A DNA stretch of 13,906 bases from an uncultured Pirellula sp. (GTDB taxonomy: Bacteria > Planctomycetota > Planctomycetia > Pirellulales > Pirellulaceae), in the NCBI GenBank assembly GCA_903837255.1, contig CAILTZ010000632.1:1-13906 (forward strand), in the 5' to 3' direction. Below are positions 7,188 to 13,906 of this stretch, one piece after another (position 1 is the first letter of the stretch; the number at the start of each line of letters is the position of its first letter). The notes under the pieces were generated by a model that had not been told where the DNA came from, ran no database searches, and saw nothing but the letters and a program-made list of their open reading frames with translations. The position numbers and the translations under genes were made by a program.

Positions 7188-8972
7188 CTAAGGGTTTGGG
7201 CCGCGATTTGGCAGGGCTTCTGAGAGCAAGAAAACCAGTGGAGCATTCCAGTTGATGGCGACTTCGTTGGTTGTGAAGCTCTGCTGGACATCGTCCCACT
7301 GCCGGGCGGGAGGCCTTTTTTCATTCGCATTCTGAGCATTAGGGCCCCCAATCAACATGCCTGGCCAAGGTTCAACCACGTCATCTGCTTCACTGGGGCG
7401 ATGATGAGGATTCATGGGCCATCGTTTGCCAATTTGGGTTACAAAGCTTGTGTTGAACGTATTGCGACCAAGCAAATAGTGAAGGGAATCCTGTGCCGCG
7501 TCTAAGTACTGAGGTTTCGGTGAAATCCGATGAGCGAGTCGAAGCATCATGCCATAGTTTGCTACGAGGGCATTGGAACCCCAGATGTAGTTCTCTGTCG
7601 AAAGAGGAACTCGATAGCCATTGAGAAGAACACGATTCACGATCTCGTCGGCAGCATTCAATGCCTCCAGGCGGATTTCTTGCTGAACCTTTGGGTCAAC
7701 CTCAGGGCGTTTTTCTATTGCGTAACCGTAAAGAGCCAGCGCATGCACATTCTTCCACTCGTGCGGAAACCCCGAATTAAACATCGGGCGAATGCGACGA
7801 AAACTCTTTAGGAAGTACTCATGGTAACGTGCATCGCCAGTCGTCCGAAACAATTCCGAAGCCGCCCAAAGCCTTTCATCGTTTGCTTCGTTGTCTTCAT
7901 AGGCTCCTGTTTCGATGCCTTTGGGGTTGGTTTTAAAATGGCTATCCGGCGTCGATTCGAGCCACTTCCAACCTCTTTTTGCAGCAGATAGGCATTGATC
8001 TGCATAGTCGGGATCAAACGGTCGGTACACTCGAGCGGCGATCGCCGCAACGGCCACCAGATTTCCTGTCGCTTGAGTAGTCAAAAAAGGATCATGCCCG
8101 CTGCCAACAATGAGCATCGTCGCGTTATCGGATTCCGGAAGTATCGATCCAGGGAACTTGGCGGTGGTTGCCTTGTGCCAAACGCCCCCACTCTGGTCTT
8201 GCATCTTGAGCATCCAGTCCAAGTTCCAACGAATCTCGGTAAGCATTTGGGGTAGGTGGCCAGTTTTCTCCGGTATCATCAACTCGACATCGCGCAGCTT
8301 TTCGGCGTTCAACTCATACGCCCACAAAAGAGTTCCCATCGAGATACCTGAGTTGATGCTGTAACGCCCAAAGTCGCCCGCGTCGTGCCAGCCGCCGGTC
8401 AGTGACCTTTTTCCCGAGCGACCTGTTGATGCATCGAAGTGTGCATCGGACACATGGCACTGTGCATGGTGGTATTTGGAAAAGTCGCCGGCTAGTCTCA
8501 CTGCCGTGCCGCAACGTTGGCCAGTGTAAAAAAGCATAGACACTTGAAAGGGTCGAGTAAAAATATCGTTGCCCACACGGAAGTCGAAACTACGACCCAC
8601 GCTGGGTACCTCCAGGTAATATTGCCCAGGCTTTGAAACTTCTGTCAGATCAATCAATCGTACGCTGTCACCTGTGTCGGAATCAAACGACACCGATCCT
8701 ACAGGAAGCGATGCAACAATCTCGTCGTTTGGATAACTGCGAACAACCACTTTACCTTGCGGTTCCGTTGTCAGAATGGCTATTTTGGTCTCGTCGACCA
8801 AGTATCCAACCTGACAAACTTTTATGTGGTCGCTGTATTGCAGATCGTTTGCTTTTGCACCCAATTGCTCGGGTATTCCCTCTGCGGAGTCCCCAGCGTA
8901 AACAAAACCGCTCGAGTGCGCAGAAACAAATAACATCGCAAACCACAGTAACGCTTCGTATCGCTTGATCAT
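7188..8972 (-). CDS. Secreted glycoside hydrolase family 9 enzyme (endoglucanase-type)
   Basis: A 594-residue secreted hydrolase. A signal peptide covers about residues 1-26 (hydrophobic LLWFAMLFVSA, cleavage likely after VYA). An N-terminal Ig-like CelD_N domain spans about 50-133 (KVCQVGYLVDETKIAIL). The GH9 (alpha/alpha)6 catalytic domain covers about 140-586. Its key motifs are intact: GGWHDAGDFGRY (193-204; Asp197 and Asp200 as the acidic pair that activates water), NPHHRPS (521-527; the His signature), and TNEVAINWNAP (568-578; Glu570 as proton donor). GH9 enzymes hydrolyse beta-1,4-glucans such as cellulose, and some act on other beta-glucans or remove single sugars from oligosaccharides; the exact substrate cannot be read here. 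There is no carbohydrate-binding module or dockerin. A GAGAG nine nt before the ATG may be a weak ribosome-binding site. The gene follows the NdvB-like gene on the same strand but is separated by a terminator, so it probably has its own promoter. Confidence 0.94.
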   Translation of the reverse strand: MIKRYEALLWFAMLFVSAHSSGFVYAGDSAEGIPEQLGAKANDLQYSDHIKVCQVGYLVDETKIAILTTEPQGKVVVRSYPNDEIVASLPVGSVSFDSDTGDSVRLIDLTEVSKPGQYYLEVPSVGRSFDFRVGNDIFTRPFQVSMLFYTGQRCGTAVRLAGDFSKYHHAQCHVSDAHFDASTGRSGKRSLTGGWHDAGDFGRYSINSGISMGTLLWAYELNAEKLRDVELMIPEKTGHLPQMLTEIRWNLDWMLKMQDQSGGVWHKATTAKFPGSILPESDNATMLIVGSGHDPFLTTQATGNLVAVAAIAARVYRPFDPDYADQCLSAAKRGWKWLESTPDSHFKTNPKGIETGAYEDNEANDERLWAASELFRTTGDARYHEYFLKSFRRIRPMFNSGFPHEWKNVHALALYGYAIEKRPEVDPKVQQEIRLEALNAADEIVNRVLLNGYRVPLSTENYIWGSNALVANYGMMLRLAHRISPKPQYLDAAQDSLHYLLGRNTFNTSFVTQIGKRWPMNPHHRPSEADDVVEPWPGMLIGGPNAQNANEKRPPARQWDDVQQSFTTNEVAINWNAPLVFLLSEALPNRGPNP

Positions 8973-9111
8973 TCAAAAGGACTCTCATGAGGTGTTTTCC
9001 GACAGAACTCCAACCGGATCCGATTGTACCCCGATGGCTATATCCCGTCATGGACCGTGAACCAGGTCGTTGGAGTAAACGGGGCGCTTACGACTGTTTT
9101 AATCTTGGTAC
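8973..9111. other. Intergenic region upstream of the GH9 gene
   Basis: About 140 nt between the terminator of the NdvB-like gene and the GH9 start. Apart from the candidate promoter (9023-9051) and the weak GAGAG ribosome-binding site I see no structure in it. Confidence 0.5.
9023..9051 (-). promoter_or_regulatory. Candidate sigma-70-type promoter for the GH9 gene
   Basis: On the minus strand ATGACG (9046-9051, four of six to TTGACA) is followed after exactly 17 nt by TACAAT (9023-9028, five of six to TATAAT). The -10 lies about 50 nt before the GH9 start codon and downstream of the terminator of the preceding gene, which is where a separate promoter would be needed. Confidence 0.35.
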
Positions 9112-9139
9112 AAAAAAGCCGATGGCATTAAACCGGCTT
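9112..9139 (-). terminator. Intrinsic terminator overlapping the stop codon of the NdvB-like gene
   Basis: On the minus strand AAGCCG (9134-9139) pairs with CGGCTT (9116-9121) across a 12-nt loop, followed directly by further T residues down to 9112 (six T in a row counting the stem end). The TAA stop codon (9128-9130) lies in the loop. A stem plus T run is the standard rho-independent form, so transcription of the large gene probably ends here, before the GH9 gene. Confidence 0.6.
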
Positions 9140-12100
9140 ATGAGTGGAGCACGACGCATCTGCCGCGTCAACAAAAACATCGCGAAGAAACACGACGATC
9201 TCATGGCGTCGGCGGTCATCGACAAGCGTGATAAAATCCTCTGCAATGACAGTCCCGTCCAAGACCAGTTGCACAAGACGTTGGGGTGTGGATCCCGATT
9301 GCTGTTCAGGGGCCTCGACATGGGACTCGATACGGACATGATAAAAGGTCTCGCGATACCGAAAGTTTAGTTCAACGTGAGACCAGTGATGTGGCAGACA
9401 AGGGTGGATGCTCCAGCGGTCGGCGCGCTGATCGATACCGAGCAAGGACTCGATGATCAAACGAAACATCCAAGAGGCCGAGCCGGTGTACCAAGTCCAG
9501 CCCCCACGGCCCGCGTGGGGATCCACGCCGTAGACATCGGCAGCCACGACGTAGGGTTCCACGCGATAACGATTGATCGATTCCTGCCGATCCGCATGGG
9601 ACAATGGATTGATCAGAGCGAATAGATCCCACGCCCGATCGCAGTCCCCGAGCTTCGCAGCAGCCATCACCGCCCAAATAGCGCTATGGGTGTATTGCCC
9701 GCCATTCTCGCGCACCCCTGGCACATAGCCTTTGATGTAACCAGGATTCAGCGATGAGCGATCGAAAGGGGGATCTAAAAGCTTGATCAATCGCGAATGG
9801 CGATCTACCAATCGCCGTTCCAAGCTGTCCATGGCCAGTTGCGATCGCGCCAAATTCGCAGCACCAGAGAGAACCGCCCAGCTTTGCGAGATGGCATCGA
9901 TTTGGCATTCGTCGTTTTGCATCGATCCCAAGGGGGTCGAGTCATAGAAGTAGGCCCGTCGGTACCATTCTCCGTCCCAGCCGTGTCGTTCCAATTGAAC
10001 CCGCAGTTGTTCCGATTCGGTCGCTAACTTTTGTGCCAGCGCGTTGTCCCCTCGGAGGTTTGCTAGCTCGATAAATTGGTGCATGGCATCGAACAGAAAG
10101 AAGCCAAGCCAAACACTCTCCCCTTTGCCATGCTGGCCGATCAAATTCATACCGTCGTTCCAGTCACCGCATCCGATCAGGGGCAAGCCATGTTCGCCGA
10201 ATCGCAATCCATGTAGGATCGCTCGAACACCGTGTTCATAGAGCGATGCACGATCCTCTGAGATGGTGGGTAAGTCATAATTGGATTCTTCATCGTCTCG
10301 CAGGGGGCGATCGCTGAGGAATGGGATGACCTCGTCGAGGACACCGGTATCCCCAGTCTTTTGAACGTAGCGGCAGATCGCGACGGGTAACCATAAATAG
10401 TCATCCGAAAAGTGGGTGCGCACACCGCGACCCTTAGGTGGGTGCCACCAGTGTTGAACGTCTCCTTCGCGAAACTGATGTGCGGCGGCTCGCAACAAAT
10501 GCTCGCGCAGCAACTGGGGTTGGGAATAGGTCAGGGCCATTGCATCTTGCAATTGATCTCGGAATCCGTATGCGCCACCGGATTGGTAGAAACCCGAGCG
10601 TGCCCACATGCGACTAGCCAATGTTTGGTAGATCAACCAACCGTTAGCCAGGAAATTGACAGCCGGATCGGGTGTTTCGATTCGCAAGCTCCCCAGGGTG
10701 TGGCTCCAGTAATCCCAAACCTCGTGGATCGCCCGATCGGCACTCTCTAGGCTTCGGAAACGCAGGGCCAGCGACCGGGCTTGGGCCATGTCCTTTCCCG
10801 CACCGAGGGTCAACGTGGCGGTTCGTTCCTGTCCAACGGCAAGTTCTAGCGGCATTTGCAGGGCAGCACATGGATCGTATCCAGCCCCTGTTCGGCACGA
10901 GAGCCGGATCCGTTTCATCGCTGCGGGTTCTGACAACGATCCATTTCGGCCGATGAATTCCGTTCGGTCACCGGACCAGGAACGGATAGGCTCGCTGCAA
11001 TTGGCAAATGCAACACGATCTCCAAAGTCAGAGTTGTAGACGTTGCGGGCTAGTAACGCCCCGCTGGCAGGATCGATTTCCGTCACGACATGCTGCAGGG
11101 TCTTGCTTCGGATTTCCCCAAGGACCAATTCCCAAAAACCGACGACCGAAATCTTGCGAGGCCGGTCCGAGCGGTTGGTGATTTTCAACTTCGAAATTTT
11201 CACGGGTGCATCGGTAGACACATAGACCATCAATTCCGTCGCGATGCCATCCTCGGTCGTCTCAAAGATGGTGTAGCCAAAGCCATGCCGAACGGTGTAA
11301 TGATTCGAGCGTGGAGTCGGGGACGGGCAGGGAGACCAAAAATGGCCCGTCTCGTCATCGCGAAGGTAGATGGCTTCACCACCGACATCGCTTACAGGAT
11401 CGTTGTGCCATGGAGTCAAACGGTACTCGTGGCTGTTTTCAGCCCATGTATAGGCGCTGCCGGCCTCAGAGACGACAGTACCAAATTGGGGATTGGCGAT
11501 AACGTTGACCCACGGTGCCGGGGTGGATTGTCCAGGAGCTAGGTGAGTGATGTACTCGCGACCATCCTGAGAAAAGCCACCGAGTCCGTTGAAGAGTGCC
11601 AAATTGTTGGTCGAGGCTTGCCGAGCGATCGGGCTATCGACGGTCCGCCGAGTCGGGATCAGTGGCGGGCTGGTCGATTCCAAGCGACTGCGCCGCTCGG
11701 TTTGTTCGGCCAAGGTTCCGTTTTCACCGTAAAGCACGATTCGTGCGACCGATTGCAGCAGCACGCGGTCTTCGTTGGACATCTGTTCGCCGCGTCGAAT
11801 GAACACCCCACCCGGGCGATCGGTCCCGACCGTTTCGTTGCTGGTTACGAGCAAATTGGAAATTCTCTCCTGGAGATTTTGACGATAGATCGAATCGTCT
11901 TCGTTCCAGATCACCAGATCGGATGCGAGTCCTTTGAGGCGCCAGTAGGCATGGGCTTGGATCGCTTGGCGAATCAACTCGAGCTGATCGGCGTCGCGGA
12001 TCCGGACCAGCACGATTGGTAGATCCCCGGAAATGCCATACCCCCACAACCCAGATTGCCCCTGATGGTTGCTGATGAGTATGCTGGGGTTGGCTCTTCG

Positions 12101-13906
12101 CAGGGAAGAGGCCACGAGGATCGACGATGCCAGCCTCCCGTAGGTTTGCGCTTCCCCTTCGGTGATACCGAGTTGCTGGAGCAAGATATGGCTATGGGTC
12201 CAAGCCAAGTCGAATACTCGGTCGGCCAGATTGGAATCGTGATATCGTTCGGTCAGGACTTCGATGCTCGCTCGCGAATTGGCGATCCCCGTGACGATAT
12301 CGATGGTGATCGATTCATCGGGTTGCAAGGAGACGGTTTGCCGAATCGCGACCACGGGATCGAGCACCGATCCGGCGGTGTCGGAAAGTCCGGCCAACGA
12401 ATCAAAAGCCTGCGGTGATGCGAGTGTTCGCCGCCTGCCAATGAATCGCATGCGGTCGGTTTCGTAGGTTGCACTGCCGATGGTCGGCCCTCGCACCTGC
12501 ATCATATGGGTCATCCAAGGTGGATTCTCTTGGGTCGATCGAGGCCGGCGGGTGCAGAAGATGGCATTGCGATCCCGATACAACTCTGTTTGCACAAACA
12601 GATTGCTGAAAGCAGGGTGCGATTCATCTTGAGCTAGAGTAGCCAGTACGACCTCCGCATAGCTGGTGATCTCGATCAATCGCCGACTGCCGGACCGATT
12701 GGTCAGTGTCACACGTCGCAGTTCCACATCGTCCTCCGGAGAGATGCTGATCTGCGTGTAGGTTTCGATCTCCGCATCCATCCTTCGAAATTCTGCTCGG
12801 GATTGAGTAAAGATCGCTTCGTACTTGGTCGGAGTTGCTCGGGTTGGCTGATAGGTATTCGACCACAGTTTGTTCCGTTGGATATCTCGGATATAGCAAA
12901 AGCTTCCTAACGCATCGCGGGTGGCATCCTCCCGCCATCGCGTGACGGATAGGTTTCCCCATCGGCTCGTACCGCCCCCTGCGCTGCTGATGGCAACGTG
13001 ATAGCGACCATTGGATAACCAATGGGATTCGACCGTAGGACTGCTCGGGTCCGTGATGACGCGCATGGCTGCAGTGGCTTGACTCGTTACCGGCCTGAGG
13101 CTTGCGACCTCGCTGGCATGGGGATAAACCGGTGCAGTGGTTTTAGGAATGCGCTCTTGGAGGAGCAGTTCCCCTGCGAGCAATGTCGGGCTGGCTTGAA
13201 AGCGCCGTTGCATCGGCTGATCGATGAGCAGGTGGGCTAGGGATAGCAGGTTCATCCCTTCATGGTGGGCCATGAATTGACGCACCGTGACACGGTCGCT
13301 CCCAGGTGGCATGCGGCTGGGTGTGTAATCGACCGCCTCGAACATGCCATAGGGACCTATTTGCCCTTCGCCAGCCAGACGCTGGAGATTCGCACATGCA
13401 GCTTCGGGGGCGACCATCAACGCCAGGGCGCTGGCGTAGGGTGCAATCACCAGATCATCCGCTAATCCTCGCTTCAATCCCAATCCAGGGACGCCAAAGG
13501 CGCGGTATTGGTAGGTGCGAAACTGATCGATCGCGTTGTAACCCGACTCCGAAATACCCCAGGGTACGCCACGTTGTCGGCCATACTCGATCTGCCGACC
13601 GACGGCCGCATGGTACGTACTGTCGAGCAATGTATTAGGAAAGTTCGGCATGATCAGCAGCGGCATCAAGTACTCGAACATCGAGCCGCTCCAACTGAGC
13701 AATGTCGGGAGTTGTCCACTGCTAGTTAGCAGTCTGCCGAGAGCGAACCAGTGCTCCTGGTCGATCTGTCCTTGTGCAACGGCGATGAAACTTGCCAACC
13801 TAGCTTCGGAGGCGAGCAAGTCATAGCAGCTGCTATCCATACGCCGATCGCTGACGTTGTAACCGGTAAAAAACAACTCCCGAGGTGGACTGTAGAGGAG
13901 CGTGAA
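9128..13906 (-). CDS. NdvB-type cyclic beta-1,2-glucan synthase-like protein, C-terminal part (cut by window edge)
   Basis: The frame is open from the right edge (its first residues read FTLLYSPPREL) to the stop at 9128, giving 1592 residues. The N-terminal part, where NdvB/Cgs proteins carry the membrane GT84 transferase, lies outside. Numbered from the edge: about 1-250 is the end of the glycoamylase-like cyclisation domain (PF10091/GH189 type; LLASEARLASFIAVAQG, WGISESGYN at 116-124, MAHHEGMN); about 290-560 and 770-1060 are two GT36-type beta-sandwich modules, the second with NGLGGFSQDGREYITHLAPG; about 1080-1510 is the GH94 phosphorylase barrel. GH94 motifs look intact: GGAYGFRDQLQD, VRTHFSDDYLWLP, GDWNDGMN (general acid expected at Asp1251) and GGWTWYTGSASWMFR (phosphate site). 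Such proteins make cyclic beta-1,2-glucan, with GH94 trimming chain length. A TTG at 13876 is not the start, since homology continues upstream of it. A GH94 protein without GT84 cannot be excluded. Confidence 0.9.
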   Translation of the reverse strand, partial: FTLLYSPPRELFFTGYNVSDRRMDSSCYDLLASEARLASFIAVAQGQIDQEHWFALGRLLTSSGQLPTLLSWSGSMFEYLMPLLIMPNFPNTLLDSTYHAAVGRQIEYGRQRGVPWGISESGYNAIDQFRTYQYRAFGVPGLGLKRGLADDLVIAPYASALALMVAPEAACANLQRLAGEGQIGPYGMFEAVDYTPSRMPPGSDRVTVRQFMAHHEGMNLLSLAHLLIDQPMQRRFQASPTLLAGELLLQERIPKTTAPVYPHASEVASLRPVTSQATAAMRVITDPSSPTVESHWLSNGRYHVAISSAGGGTSRWGNLSVTRWREDATRDALGSFCYIRDIQRNKLWSNTYQPTRATPTKYEAIFTQSRAEFRRMDAEIETYTQISISPEDDVELRRVTLTNRSGSRRLIEITSYAEVVLATLAQDESHPAFSNLFVQTELYRDRNAIFCTRRPRSTQENPPWMTHMMQVRGPTIGSATYETDRMRFIGRRRTLASPQAFDSLAGLSDTAGSVLDPVVAIRQTVSLQPDESITIDIVTGIANSRASIEVLTERYHDSNLADRVFDLAWTHSHILLQQLGITEGEAQTYGRLASSILVASSLRRANPSILISNHQGQSGLWGYGISGDLPIVLVRIRDADQLELIRQAIQAHAYWRLKGLASDLVIWNEDDSIYRQNLQERISNLLVTSNETVGTDRPGGVFIRRGEQMSNEDRVLLQSVARIVLYGENGTLAEQTERRSRLESTSPPLIPTRRTVDSPIARQASTNNLALFNGLGGFSQDGREYITHLAPGQSTPAPWVNVIANPQFGTVVSEAGSAYTWAENSHEYRLTPWHNDPVSDVGGEAIYLRDDETGHFWSPCPSPTPRSNHYTVRHGFGYTIFETTEDGIATELMVYVSTDAPVKISKLKITNRSDRPRKISVVGFWELVLGEIRSKTLQHVVTEIDPASGALLARNVYNSDFGDRVAFANCSEPIRSWSGDRTEFIGRNGSLSEPAAMKRIRLSCRTGAGYDPCAALQMPLELAVGQERTATLTLGAGKDMAQARSLALRFRSLESADRAIHEVWDYWSHTLGSLRIETPDPAVNFLANGWLIYQTLASRMWARSGFYQSGGAYGFRDQLQDAMALTYSQPQLLREHLLRAAAHQFREGDVQHWWHPPKGRGVRTHFSDDYLWLPVAICRYVQKTGDTGVLDEVIPFLSDRPLRDDEESNYDLPTISEDRASLYEHGVRAILHGLRFGEHGLPLIGCGDWNDGMNLIGQHGKGESVWLGFFLFDAMHQFIELANLRGDNALAQKLATESEQLRVQLERHGWDGEWYRRAYFYDSTPLGSMQNDECQIDAISQSWAVLSGAANLARSQLAMDSLERRLVDRHSRLIKLLDPPFDRSSLNPGYIKGYVPGVRENGGQYTHSAIWAVMAAAKLGDCDRAWDLFALINPLSHADRQESINRYRVEPYVVAADVYGVDPHAGRGGWTWYTGSASWMFRLIIESLLGIDQRADRWSIHPCLPHHWSHVELNFRYRETFYHVRIESHVEAPEQQSGSTPQRLVQLVLDGTVIAEDFITLVDDRRRHEIVVFLRDVFVDAADASCSTHKPV

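Noticed and set aside
11090..12418. Several 107-159-codon frames inside the NdvB-like gene
   Set aside because: They are shadow frames of a long gene whose own frame shows continuous, strong NdvB/GH94 similarity.
13876..13876. TTG at 13876 as start of the NdvB-like gene
   Set aside because: The ten codons upstream to the window edge remain open and continue the family's sequence, so the true start is beyond the window.

Overview
The window looks like chromosomal DNA of a Gram-negative planctomycete, probably of the Pirellulales type. This is an inference from gene content. It carries a lipid A gene (lpxB), a large lipoprotein with TPR, FG-GAP and ASPIC/UnbV domains (a combination very common in Planctomycetota), moderate-to-high GC, and starts mostly without a clear Shine-Dalgarno sequence. 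I see no rRNA, tRNA, CRISPR array, insertion sequence, integrase or phage gene.

Layout, left to right: (1) 1-368, minus strand: 5' part of lpxB, running off the left edge. (2) 369-665: a non-coding divergent region holding three tandem copies of a 13-bp unit. (3) 666-1178, plus: a GNAT acetyltransferase resembling the catalytic domain of N-acetylglutamate synthase. It converges, with a 6-nt gap, on (4) a two-component operon on the minus strand: a sensor histidine kinase with a periplasmic-binding-protein-like input domain (3678-1843), followed after 19 nt by a NarL/FixJ response regulator (1823-1185). (5) 3679-4011: a divergent regulatory region. (6) 4012-7116, plus: a 1034-residue predicted lipoprotein with N-terminal TPR-like helices, seven FG-GAP-like repeats and a C-terminal ASPIC/UnbV domain. 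It converges on (7) a secreted glycoside hydrolase family 9 enzyme (8972-7188, minus). (8) 9128-13906, minus: the C-terminal ~1592 residues of a very large NdvB-type cyclic beta-1,2-glucan synthase-like protein (end of the cyclisation/glycoamylase-like domain, two GT36-type beta-sandwich modules, and an intact-looking GH94 phosphorylase domain), running off the right edge. A good intrinsic terminator overlaps its stop codon and separates it from the GH9 gene.

The genes suggest a cell-envelope and carbohydrate theme: outer-membrane lipid A synthesis, an extracytoplasmic ligand-sensing kinase, a surface-type repeat lipoprotein, a secreted beta-glucanase and a glucan synthase/phosphorylase. Nothing in the sequence proves that they form one system. 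The two-component pair is clearly an operon; the other genes look separately transcribed. The most distinctive points are the NdvB-like enzyme beside a GH9 glucanase, the kinase that has both a lipobox and an internal membrane helix, the seven-repeat propeller with one degenerate metal motif, and the 13-bp tandem repeat before the acetyltransferase.
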